A stretch of 42,748 nt of DNA from Candidatus Brocadiia bacterium (GTDB lineage Bacteria; Planctomycetota; PUPC01; DSUN01): the NCBI GenBank assembly GCA_016782825.1, contig JADHXT010000001.1:1-42748 (forward strand), given 5' to 3'. Made by a program: the position numbers and the translations under genes. Below, piece by piece: positions 22,758 to 30,263 of this stretch. The notes under the pieces are model-generated. The model was not told the origin of the DNA. It did not search any database and saw nothing but the letters and a program-made list of their open reading frames with translations. Numbering within the stretch: position 1 is the first letter of the stretch; each line of letters starts with the position of its first letter.

Positions 22758-25262
22758 ATGGAGAATCGTGGCCACGCGGCCCCCGGCATTCGCGCCTTCC
22801 CGCTGGCGATCATCGCGCTGCTGCTGATCGTGCCCTTCCTGAATCTCGAATTCACCTTCTATCGCATGACCCTCAAGCTGTTCGTCTTCCAGACGGCGGT
22901 GACGCTGCTGTGGTGCGCTCTGGGCATCCAGTGGGTCTCGGGGCCGCGCCGCGCGCTGGGGTGGCCGGCGTGGTGGCTGGTGGCGCCGCTGGCGGCGCGG
23001 GTGGTGTGGGGCGCGCTCACGCGGTTGTGGTCGCCGCAGCCGGGGCTGGCGGCAGGTTGGGTGGTGCAGGGCGCCTACGGGCTGGCGGGCGCCGTGGGGC
23101 TGAGCCTGCTGCTGCGCGAGCGCGAGGCGCGCGAGATGACCGTCAAGGCGGCCGGCGCCGTGGCGTTTGTGCTGGCGCTGTGGATGGTCGTGGCGTTCGA
23201 GTACCGCGCGGCGGGGTTTTTCGGCGACCGCGACCTCGTGGGACGCGACGTGGGCGCGGCCTTCCTCCTGATTCCCACGCTGGTGGCCGCGGCGGCGCTC
23301 TACGGCAGCCGCCGTGCCGACGACGAAGAAGAACGCGACTACCGCACCGTGCTCTCGGCGGCCGTGCTGCTGGTGGTGCTGCTGGCGGCGGGCCTCCGTG
23401 CAAGCGTGGCGGCGTGGCTCACCGGCCTGGGCATCGGCGTGGCCGTGGTGGTGTGGCTGCTGCTGCCGCGCTGGCGCATCCTGGCGCCGCTGGTGGCCGC
23501 TCTCGTGGTGGTGGTGGCGGCGCAGCGCGAGGCGACCCAGGCCCAGTGGACCCAGGGCGAGTTTGTGGATACCTACGCCGCCCGGCAGGCGCGGCTGGAC
23601 CGCGCCGACCGCCAGTTGTGGAGGAGCCAGCCGCTCCTCCAGCGCCTCGCGGGCAGCGGCGTGGGCACGTTTTTCGTCGCCTACGACCACAGCCGCCCGC
23701 TCGACACGTTTGCCGCGCTGCGGGGCGACGGCCTCATCGACCACGCGCGCCGCCAGGTGAGCGAGGTGCTCTTCGAGCGCGGCATCGTGGGCGTGCTGCT
23801 GGCGCTGGCCGCCGGCGCGGCCTGCGTGGCGGCGGGGGTGATGTGCTCGCGGCGGGCACGGGACGAGTTGGACTCGGTCCTCGGCGCGGGCCTCGGCGCG
23901 GGCGTGCTGGCCTTGGGCGTCTTCGCCTGTGCGTCCAACGGCGCCATCGGTTTCGGCGCCAGCATGATGTTCTGGATCGGCGTGGGCGTTCTGGGCTCGC
24001 TCACGGCGCTCTACGGGCGCGAGGCCGGCCTGGGGCACTCGACGGAGGAAGAGGCCTATCGCACGGAGCGGCGGCCGACGCGCCGTGGCGGGCGCCTGGC
24101 GGTCTGTGTGGGCGGCGGCGTGGTGGCGGTGGTGCTGTGGTTTGCCGTCGGCGCCCAGCCGTTCCTGGCCGAAGTGCGCCTGCGCGAGGGCGTGGAAGAG
24201 CACACTGCCCTCACGGCCCTCATCAAGCAATACAAGCGGCTGATCGAGCGGAGGGACGAGTTCTCACCCAACGAGTTGCGCTATCTGGCGCTGCGACGCG
24301 AGGCCCGCACCCGCCCCGCCGCGGCCGCCGAGGCCGAGGCCCTCGCACAGAAGCTGCCGCGCAAGCTGGTCGAGCGCCTCGAGGCGTTCATCGAATCCGT
24401 GCAAGTCGGCCGCATCGGCCTGCTCGAATCGGCCCGGCGCACCCGCGAGCAGTTCCTCCAGGCCGCGCGCCTGAGCCTGGGCGACCGCGTGTGGCTCACC
24501 GCGCAGGTCAACCTGCTGCGGTATGCGATCGACCGTTTCGCCATGGACGCCAGGAACCGCGAGGAAGTCCTGGGCATTGCCGAGCGTGTGGAGGGCTCCT
24601 GCGGCCCCCTGTTCACCCTCGACGTGGAGGTGGCCCGCTTCCAGCTCGCCACCGGCCAATTCGACGATGCACACAGACGGTTCCGCCGCTACGCCCGCAA
24701 GAACCCCTTTGCAGCGACCGATGCCCTCAAGCGCTCGAACACCGACGTGTATCGCTACTGGGCGATGATGATCGCCATCCGCCATCAGGCCGGCGACCCG
24801 CGCGCCGTGGCATGGGCGCAGGACTTCGAGGACGCTGCCCGTCGCGGCATCCGGTTCGACGGCTCCCGCTACGCGCTGCTCATGCACTGGGGCAAGCTGC
24901 TCTACCAGCTTGGTCGCACGGAAGAGGCATACACGCACATGTACCGCGCGCTCGATGTCATCGAGGGCCAGTTGGCCTACCGCCGCCCCCGGATGATGCA
25001 GGCCGATCTGCTGCTCGACGCGGCGGCCGCGGCGCTGCCCTGGGACCCCGAGATGGCGCTCGGCCTGGCGGGCCAAGTGTTCATGATCGGCATCGACCCG
25101 GCCAAGCCCGAGAACGCGCGGCTCGTGCAGCGTGCCCTCGCGATCATCCGCGTCGTGGGGCCGCCCCCGCCGCCGCGCCGCCGCTCCCGCCCGGCCAACT
25201 TGCCCACGATGCGGCCCAAGGGTGGGGCCGCCGGCGCTGACGCCGACGCCCAAGCCCCATAG
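22758..25262 (+). CDS. O-antigen ligase/polymerase-like (Wzy/WaaL) membrane protein with TPR-like C-terminus
   Basis: 834 residues in two parts. Residues 1-480 hold about ten to twelve hydrophobic helices, beginning FPLAIIALLLIVPFLNLEFT, with a large hydrophilic loop at about 255-330 that contains the Wzy_C-like pattern LQRLAGSGVGTFFVAYDHSR (G-x-G-x-G-x-F). Residues 480-834 are soluble, helical and Arg-rich, with tandem-helix segments such as FDDAHRRFRRYARKN and LLYQLGRTEEAYTHMYRALD that look like TPR repeats, and a Pro/Arg-rich end. This layout fits proteins that polymerise or ligate polysaccharide chains at the inner membrane, with the TPR part binding partners. ATG at 22758 has AGGG upstream; TTG at 22752 is less likely. 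The substrate is unknown; no full polysaccharide locus is present. Confidence 0.78.
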   Translation: MENRGHAAPGIRAFPLAIIALLLIVPFLNLEFTFYRMTLKLFVFQTAVTLLWCALGIQWVSGPRRALGWPAWWLVAPLAARVVWGALTRLWSPQPGLAAGWVVQGAYGLAGAVGLSLLLREREAREMTVKAAGAVAFVLALWMVVAFEYRAAGFFGDRDLVGRDVGAAFLLIPTLVAAAALYGSRRADDEEERDYRTVLSAAVLLVVLLAAGLRASVAAWLTGLGIGVAVVVWLLLPRWRILAPLVAALVVVVAAQREATQAQWTQGEFVDTYAARQARLDRADRQLWRSQPLLQRLAGSGVGTFFVAYDHSRPLDTFAALRGDGLIDHARRQVSEVLFERGIVGVLLALAAGAACVAAGVMCSRRARDELDSVLGAGLGAGVLALGVFACASNGAIGFGASMMFWIGVGVLGSLTALYGREAGLGHSTEEEAYRTERRPTRRGGRLAVCVGGGVVAVVLWFAVGAQPFLAEVRLREGVEEHTALTALIKQYKRLIERRDEFSPNELRYLALRREARTRPAAAAEAEALAQKLPRKLVERLEAFIESVQVGRIGLLESARRTREQFLQAARLSLGDRVWLTAQVNLLRYAIDRFAMDARNREEVLGIAERVEGSCGPLFTLDVEVARFQLATGQFDDAHRRFRRYARKNPFAATDALKRSNTDVYRYWAMMIAIRHQAGDPRAVAWAQDFEDAARRGIRFDGSRYALLMHWGKLLYQLGRTEEAYTHMYRALDVIEGQLAYRRPRMMQADLLLDAAAAALPWDPEMALGLAGQVFMIGIDPAKPENARLVQRALAIIRVVGPPPPPRRRSRPANLPTMRPKGGAAGADADAQAP

Positions 25263-25458
25263 GACAGATACGACGGATATGACCGATAGGACGCAGGCCG
25301 TCCGCGCGGCGCGCGAGGCGACGCGAGAGGCGGGGGCTGTCGGCCGCAGGTCGCGCCAGATTGCTCCCCATTCCCGGACCGCGCAAAGCAAGTGATGTAA
25401 TGCAGACCTGACCCCGTTCCCCTCGATCGCTTCTGGGCTCTGCGTTCCGGGGCATCGC
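25263..25458. other. Intergenic stretch with short repeat-like motifs
   Basis: 196 bp with no gene. It opens with degenerate tandem text (TAGGACAGATACGAC, GGATATGACCGATAGGAC) and ends with TGATGTAATGCAGACCTGAC and CCCG, sequence of a kind I associate with ends of REP/IS200-like elements. This is a recollection-based impression; no transposase is present. Confidence 0.35.
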
Positions 25459-26232
25459 TTACTCGGCGGCCTGTTCGCCGGCGAGGCAATGCGCTCGGAG
25501 AATCTCCTTGGCGGCTTTGCCGGCGAGGTAGTTCAGGAAAGCCCGAGCGCGCGCCTGGTCAGGGCTGGACTTGAGGGTGGCGATCAGAAGCGGGTCGATG
25601 ATGTTCTGTTCCTGAGGGATGGCGATGACGTCGAGGTCCTTGCGCCCGGACTCGATGATGGCGCACCGCCACGTGATCGCGGCGTGGGCCTTCCCAGCTA
25701 CCAGCGGGTTCAAGACGCCCGTCCTGTTGCCCGTGCGTATGGTCATGTTGGGCTTCACCGTGCCATCGAGCTTGTTCTTGTGGATGATGGCGAGGGCGAC
25801 GTTGCCAATGCACGTCGAGGGGTACGCGACGACGAGGCCCTTGCGAGAGAGCTCAGCGAGGGAGCGGATCTTGTGGGGATTGCCTTTCATCACGGCAATG
25901 ATGGGGACGACGCGCCCGATGCGCTGAGGTGCCGAGTCCAGGAGGCCATCCTCCCTGGCTTTGGCCATGCTGGCGCGGCTGGTGGTGAGGTACAGATCGC
26001 CCTCCTTGAGCGACTGCGCGGTCGGCGTGAAATGATCCCGACAGTGCAGCGGGAGTTGCAGCGAGATGCCGGCCTGCTTCTGGTAGTGGCGGCCGATGGC
26101 GCGGAAGCCGTGGGCCGCATGGTAGACGCAGTAGATGCGCAGGGGCCGCTCGCCCGCCTGAGCCATGGGGCACGAGAGGATAGGCAGAAGCAGCGCGACC
26201 AACAGGATGATGAGGAGTTCAATGTTCTTCAC
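25459..26232 (-). CDS. ModA-like periplasmic substrate-binding protein (orphan)
   Basis: 257 residues. A signal peptide covers about 1-26 (IELLIILLVALLLPILSCPM). The mature part fits the type 2 periplasmic-binding fold of the molybdate/tungstate or thiosulfate class (SBP_bac_11): FRAIGRHYQKQAGISLQL, EGDLYLTTSRASMAKAREDG, VVPIIAVMKGNPHKIRSLAE, GLVVAYPSTCIGNVALAIIH and AITWRCAIIESGRKDL. It would bind an oxyanion or small ligand outside the cell. No ABC permease or ATPase is adjacent, so it either shares a distant transporter or has another role. GTG at 26232 follows AGGGAG; a TTGACT/TACCCT promoter at 26326-26354 leaves a leader of about 90 nt. Confidence 0.8.
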   Translation of the reverse strand: MKNIELLIILLVALLLPILSCPMAQAGERPLRIYCVYHAAHGFRAIGRHYQKQAGISLQLPLHCRDHFTPTAQSLKEGDLYLTTSRASMAKAREDGLLDSAPQRIGRVVPIIAVMKGNPHKIRSLAELSRKGLVVAYPSTCIGNVALAIIHKNKLDGTVKPNMTIRTGNRTGVLNPLVAGKAHAAITWRCAIIESGRKDLDVIAIPQEQNIIDPLLIATLKSSPDQARARAFLNYLAGKAAKEILRAHCLAGEQAAE

Positions 26233-26325
26233 GGCTCTGTTCTCCCTGAAACATACAAGTTCGAGGACACCATACTTCGTTCCTCCTGGCCTCTCGCACG
26301 GCGTTGACGGCTGCGTGCAGCAAGC

Positions 26326-26354
26326 AGGGTATCACTGCGGCGCGGGGGAGTCAA
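26326..26354 (-). promoter_or_regulatory. Predicted promoter for the ModA-like gene
   Basis: Minus-strand TTGACT (26354-26349) and TACCCT (26331-26326), 17-bp spacer. The -10 is weak. Confidence 0.4.
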
Positions 26355-26462
26355 GAGCTTGCTCGGAGATGAGGGGGCCGAGACGATGGGAGGCGTCGAA
26401 GATGTCCAGTCCCCGCGGAGCCGAAGGGCTGAGCGGCTGGCCGTGCAGCGGGCAAATGCGGC

Positions 26463-26490
26463 TTGACACCTGCTCAACCTGCCATATAAT
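26463..26490 (+). promoter_or_regulatory. Near-consensus promoter of the rnfEA operon
   Basis: Perfect TTGACA (26463-26468), 16-bp spacer, perfect TATAAT (26485-26490). It is one of the strongest promoters in the window, with start near 26497 inside a dyad (26484-26505). Confidence 0.8.
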
Positions 26491-26505
26491 AAGAACTTAC
26501 TATAT
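26484..26505. promoter_or_regulatory. 22-bp dyad over the rnf -10 box, candidate operator
   Basis: The half-sites are ATATAATAAGA and ACTTACTATAT. Nine of the eleven base pairs are symmetric, with one mismatched pair and a non-pairing centre. It covers the -10 box and the start site, the position where a repressor would block RNA polymerase. No regulator is identified. Confidence 0.5.
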
Positions 26506-26531
26506 GCTGGCTCGTCACTCGGAGGCCGCCC

Positions 26532-27125
26532 GTGCCACTCGACGACCTCACCAAGGGGATTGTGCGCTCCAACCCGGTCTTCGTGCTGCTGCTGGGCATC
26601 TGCCCCACGTTGGCCACGAGCGGGTCGCTCCAGACGGCGCTTGCCATGGGGCTGGCGGCCACGTTCGTCCTCGTGTCGTCCAACATCGTCGTCTCCACCA
26701 TCCGCGGCGCCATCCCCAAGGGCGTGCGCATCCCGTGCTACATCGTCATCATCGCCACGTTCGTCACCATGGCCGACCTGTTCCTCCAGGGCTACGCGCC
26801 CGGTGTGAGCGAGGAGATCGGCATCTTCATTCCGCTCATCGTGGTCAACTGCATCATCCTCGGCCGTGCCGAGGCCTTCGCATCGAAGAATGGGGTCGGC
26901 GCGTCGGCCCTCGACGGCATCGGCATGGGCCTGGGCTTCACGGGCGCGTTGCTCCTGGTGTCGTTCATCCGCGAGCTGGTGGGCAAGGGCACCCTGTGGG
27001 GCCACCCGGTGCTGCCCGGCTACAATCCCATCGCCGTCATCGCCTCGGCGCCCGGAGCCTTCCTGGTGCTGGGCTTCCTGCTCGGACTCTTCAACTGGCT
27101 CGGCGCCCTGCGGAAGGCACAGTAG
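26532..27125 (+). CDS. rnfE: Electron transport complex subunit RnfE
   Basis: 197 residues with six predicted membrane helices. It belongs to the RnfE/NqrD family: NPVFVLLLGICPTLATSGSL, ALAMGLAATFVLVSSNIVVS, and VVNCIILGRAEAFASKNGVG are family signatures. Cys24 (GICPT) and Cys107 (VNCIIL) are two of the four cysteines that, with the RnfA pair, hold the intramembrane [2Fe-2S] centre seen in Rnf/Nqr structures. The Rnf complex couples ferredoxin:NAD oxidoreduction to Na+ or H+ transport. GTG start with GGAGG upstream. rnfA follows after 7 bp, but rnfC, D, G and B are not in the window. Confidence 0.93.
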   Translation: MPLDDLTKGIVRSNPVFVLLLGICPTLATSGSLQTALAMGLAATFVLVSSNIVVSTIRGAIPKGVRIPCYIVIIATFVTMADLFLQGYAPGVSEEIGIFIPLIVVNCIILGRAEAFASKNGVGASALDGIGMGLGFTGALLLVSFIRELVGKGTLWGHPVLPGYNPIAVIASAPGAFLVLGFLLGLFNWLGALRKAQ

Positions 27126-27132
27126 AGCAGCC

Positions 27133-27771
27133 ATGGAACGCCTGTTCGCCATCATCGTCGGCAACATCCTGGTCACGAACTTCGTGCTGGCGCGCTTCCT
27201 GGGCCTGTGCCCGTTCATCGGCGTGTCGAAGAAGACCAGCTCCGCCTTCGGCATGGGCATGGCCGTCACGTTTGTCATGACCATCGCCTCGTTCGTGTCG
27301 TACCTGCTCTACGCCTACGTGCTGAAGGCCAACGCGCCGATGTTGGTGGCTCTGCTGGGCGGCGAGAGCGAGACCGCCCGACGGGGGCTCGAGACGGCGT
27401 TGCGCACGGTGAGCTACATTCTGGTCATCGCCTCGCTGGTGCAGTTCGTCGAGATGTTCCTGCGCAAAGCGGCCCCCGCGCTCTACCGGGCGCTGGGCAT
27501 CTACCTGCCGCTGATCACCACCAACTGCGCGGTGATGGGCGTGGCACTGCTGAACACCACCGACGCCCCGACGCCGCTCGCCCTGGGCGAGGCCGTGCTT
27601 CAGGGCTTCTGCGCGGGGGTCGGGTTCACCTTGGCTATGTTGCTCATGTCGGGCATTCGCGAGCGCCTGGAGTTGATGGCCGTGCCGAAGCCGCTCCAGG
27701 GCGTTCCCATTGCGTTCGTATGCACGGGGCTCATCGCCCTGGCTTTCCTCGGCTTTGCTGGGATGGTGTAA
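27133..27771 (+). CDS. rnfA: Electron transport complex subunit RnfA
   Basis: 212 residues, six membrane helices in the topology opposite to RnfE. Signatures: NILVTNFVLARFLGLCPFIG, SYILVIASLVQFVEMFLRK and LGIYLPLITTNCAVMGVALL. Cys26 (GLCPF) and Cys132 (TNCAV) complete the expected four-cysteine [2Fe-2S] site shared with RnfE. The loop after the second helix (PMLVALLGGESETARRGLET) appears somewhat longer than in proteobacterial RnfA. The order E-A matches the end of the usual C-D-G-E-A-B operon, but the next gene is a secreted LolA-like protein, not rnfB, four bases downstream. Confidence 0.93.
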   Translation: MERLFAIIVGNILVTNFVLARFLGLCPFIGVSKKTSSAFGMGMAVTFVMTIASFVSYLLYAYVLKANAPMLVALLGGESETARRGLETALRTVSYILVIASLVQFVEMFLRKAAPALYRALGIYLPLITTNCAVMGVALLNTTDAPTPLALGEAVLQGFCAGVGFTLAMLLMSGIRERLELMAVPKPLQGVPIAFVCTGLIALAFLGFAGMV

Positions 27772-27775
27772 TCTC

Positions 27776-29311
27776 ATGAGAAAGACTGCACTGGCTCCGA
27801 CCGTGTTCCTGGCGGCTGTCTTGTTGGTGGCCGGGCTCCCTCCCCTGACGGGCACCGCGCGTGGCCAGGAGGCCGCGCCCCAGTGGGCGCTCGTGTTCGA
27901 GAACGACACGCCCCGGGCCCTCGTGCTCCCCGGCCCCGTCGACGGCCTCACATACTACTGGTACGTCGTCTACCGGGTGAAGAACCCGACGAAGATGGCC
28001 GTGCCGACTCGAATCGAGGTGGGCCTCGAGCTCACCATCAAGAAAGAGACGGCCGTGTTCGAAGACGTGCACGACATCGTGGCCGAGGGCCACATCGAGA
28101 AGAAGATCATCGAGCGGCCGCTGCTCAACTGGAGCGAGATGGCCTCCAAGAAAGCCGGCCCCCTCGAGCCGGGGAAGAGCCGCGAGTGTGTGGCCATCTT
28201 CCGCGTGGGCAGCCGGGCCGCTGAGTTCGACACGATGCGCCTCATCTTCCGCGGCCTCGCCGCACGCACCCAGCTTGGCCGCGAAGGCAACGTGCAGAAG
28301 TTCCGCGAACGCATCCTCAACCTCGACTACGACTACGTGGACAGCCGCTGGGCCGACACGAAGGAGCTGAAGTACAACGACGAGCGATGGGTGGTGAAGA
28401 CCACCACACTCGCCGACCGCGTGGACGCCAACCAGCAGGCCGTGGACGAAAGCGCCGAGCGGCTCAAAAAGCTCCGCGAGCGCATCGAGAAGCTCCGCAA
28501 GAACGCCCCGAAAGACGTGCCGAAGGCGCCGGGCAAGTCGTCCGCCGCGCCCGCTCAGGGCGGCATCCTGGGCGCGGCACAGGGCATCGGGCTTCCCGCA
28601 CCACAGCTCGTGCAGGCCCTGCGGCAAAAGGCCAGCAAGCACGCGAGCGTGCGGCTGGCCTTCACGCAAGCCGTGGGCGGCCCCCAGGGGCGCCGCCAGC
28701 AGTCCACCGGCATCGCCTACCTGCGTGGCGATGGGCGCTTTGCCACCGAACGCTCGATCGACGTGGGCACACCCCGTGCTCTCAAGGAACTCCGCGTGTT
28801 CGATGGCAAGTCGCTCTGGATCCACACGGCCACTCGCGAGCTGGGCGATGGCGTGCGCCGCTGGGACGCGGCGGCGACGAAGAAGGAATGGCGCACCGTG
28901 GCCAGCCGCGGCGAGGTGAGCTTCGCCACGGTGGTCAACCCGCTGAAGGCCTGGTGCCTCTTCGGCGGCTCCCTGGTGCGCCTGGGCGTCGAGCAGCTCG
29001 ACGGCAAGGCCGCCCATGTGCTGGAGGCGCGCCCCGACGCCAGCCTCCAGGCCGTCCTCGGTGGCCCCCTCGCGGGCGACCTGCTGGGGCACACCGGCGG
29101 GCGGCGCTTCCGCTTCTGGATCGACGCCGACAGTGGTATCCAGCTCCGCATGCGGGTCTACGACGCGGCCGGCGCCGTGGTGGCCACCCTCGAGTGCTCC
29201 GACACCGAACTCGACGCCGACCTGCCCGCCAGCCGCTTTGCCTTCGCGGCACCCAAGGGCGTGAAGGTGATCGACATGAACGCCCTCATGGCCGCCAACG
29301 ACAAGCCGTAA
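27776..29311 (+). CDS. Secreted two-domain protein with LolA-like C-terminus
   Basis: 511 residues. Signal peptide at about 1-30. Residues 35-210 form a beta-rich domain I do not recognise (ALVFENDTPRALVLPGPVDG, YYWYVVYRVKNPTKMAVPTR). A charged coiled coil, AERLKKLRERIEKLRKN, lies near 220-240. The C-terminal 230 residues resemble the LolA/LppX half-barrel fold: QLVQALRQKASKHASVRLAF, a TGIAYLRGDGRF strand, FDGKSLWIHTATRE, VVNPLKAW, FWIDADSGIQLRMRVYD and a final SRFAFAAPKGVKVIDM. LolA-like domains bind lipids or lipoproteins in the periplasm. It follows rnfA by 4 bp and is probably co-transcribed, so it may help assemble or anchor an envelope complex; that is inference. A terminator follows at 29345. 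Confidence 0.75.
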   Translation: MRKTALAPTVFLAAVLLVAGLPPLTGTARGQEAAPQWALVFENDTPRALVLPGPVDGLTYYWYVVYRVKNPTKMAVPTRIEVGLELTIKKETAVFEDVHDIVAEGHIEKKIIERPLLNWSEMASKKAGPLEPGKSRECVAIFRVGSRAAEFDTMRLIFRGLAARTQLGREGNVQKFRERILNLDYDYVDSRWADTKELKYNDERWVVKTTTLADRVDANQQAVDESAERLKKLRERIEKLRKNAPKDVPKAPGKSSAAPAQGGILGAAQGIGLPAPQLVQALRQKASKHASVRLAFTQAVGGPQGRRQQSTGIAYLRGDGRFATERSIDVGTPRALKELRVFDGKSLWIHTATRELGDGVRRWDAAATKKEWRTVASRGEVSFATVVNPLKAWCLFGGSLVRLGVEQLDGKAAHVLEARPDASLQAVLGGPLAGDLLGHTGGRRFRFWIDADSGIQLRMRVYDAAGAVVATLECSDTELDADLPASRFAFAAPKGVKVIDMNALMAANDKP

Positions 29312-29344
29312 GGCAGACGCCCCGCCGCGCTGGCCTGCCGCCTT

Positions 29345-29376
29345 GCCCGCCACCCGAAGAGGCTGGCGGGCGTTTC
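29345..29376 (+). terminator. Rho-independent terminator of the rnf operon
   Basis: A perfect 8-bp stem, GCCCGCCA (29345-29352) and TGGCGGGC (29364-29371), with an 11-nt loop, followed by GTTTCTCT. It lies 33 bp after the stop of the LolA-like gene and rules out the TTG at 29343 as start of the next gene. Confidence 0.65.
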
Positions 29377-29405
29377 TCTATCGCACGCTTCTGAAGGGAC
29401 GGTGC

Positions 29406-30209
29406 GTGGTGCTGCGCCTGAGCAAACGCCGCATCTACGAAATCGTCGAGAAGGCCGAGCCGGGCGACCGCGCGAGCTGGGTCTTCGACGTGTGCATCCT
29501 CACCCTCATCGTCCTCAACATCGTGGCGCTGTGTCTTGAGACGGTGGAGTCGATCCGCGAGAGCGCCGGGTGGCTCTTCCAGGGCTTCGAGACGCTCTCC
29601 GTCATCGTCTTCAGCCTGGAATACGTGCTGCGGCTGTGGTCGGTCACGTCGGGGCATGCGTATCGGCAGCGCGTGTGGGGCCGCGTGCGATTCGCCCTCA
29701 CGCCGCTGGCACTCATCGACCTGCTGGCCGTGCTGCCGTGGTACCTGCCGTTCTTCGGGGTGGACCTGCGGTTCGTGCGTGGCGCGCGGATGTTCCGCCT
29801 GCTGCGTGTCGCCAAGTTCAGCCGCTACTCGCGGGCCATCCACACGTTCGGGCGGGTGTTCTACGCCAAGAAGGAAGAGCTCACGCTGGCCTTGTCGGTG
29901 CTGCTCCTGCTGCTGCTGTCCGCGGCATCGCTCATGTACTTCGCTGAGAACGCCGCGCAGCCCGAGGCGTTCTCCAGCATCCCGGCGTCCATGTGGTGGG
30001 CGGTGGCCACGCTGAGCACGGTGGGCTACGGCGACGTGTATCCCATCACCACCATCGGCAAGGTGATCGCCTCGGTCATCGCCTTCCTGGGCGTCGCGGT
30101 GTTCGCCATCCCCACGGGCATCGTGGGCGCCGGCTTCGTGGAAGCGCTCCAGAAGCAACGCGGGGAGCGCAAGACCTGCCCGCACTGCGGCGAGCCCCTC
30201 GACCCATAG
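29406..30209 (+). CDS. Voltage-gated K+ channel (six-helix, Kv-like) with zinc-ribbon tail
   Basis: 267 residues with six membrane helices. S4 carries regularly spaced positives at R122, R125, R128, R131 and R134 (RFVRGARMFRLLRVAKFSR). The pore loop has the K+ selectivity filter TVGYGD at 205-210, in WWAVATLSTVGYGDVYP, and S6 follows. The C-terminus ends in CPHCGEPL, one half of a zinc-ribbon-like knuckle, which is unusual and might bind metal between subunits of the tetramer. It would conduct K+ in response to membrane potential. GTG at 29406 is chosen because AAGGGA lies six bases upstream and because the longer frame starts inside a terminator hairpin. No promoter could be placed with confidence. 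Confidence 0.88.
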   Translation: MVLRLSKRRIYEIVEKAEPGDRASWVFDVCILTLIVLNIVALCLETVESIRESAGWLFQGFETLSVIVFSLEYVLRLWSVTSGHAYRQRVWGRVRFALTPLALIDLLAVLPWYLPFFGVDLRFVRGARMFRLLRVAKFSRYSRAIHTFGRVFYAKKEELTLALSVLLLLLLSAASLMYFAENAAQPEAFSSIPASMWWAVATLSTVGYGDVYPITTIGKVIASVIAFLGVAVFAIPTGIVGAGFVEALQKQRGERKTCPHCGEPLDP

Positions 30210-30235
30210 CCGTCCCCGGCCCGCTCCCCCTGATC

Positions 30236-30263
30236 TCCTCTACTCCTACCCCTACTCCTACTC
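30236..30263. repeat. Short TACTCC-type microsatellite
   Basis: Degenerate tandem hexamers (CTACTCCTACCCCTACTCC and so on) run across the intergenic gap and the last codon of the minus-strand gene, so slippage could alter its C-terminus. Confidence 0.5.

Noticed and set aside
29343..29405. Longer start (TTG 29343) for the K+ channel
   Set aside because: It would begin inside a terminator hairpin and has no ribosome site; GTG 29406 has one.
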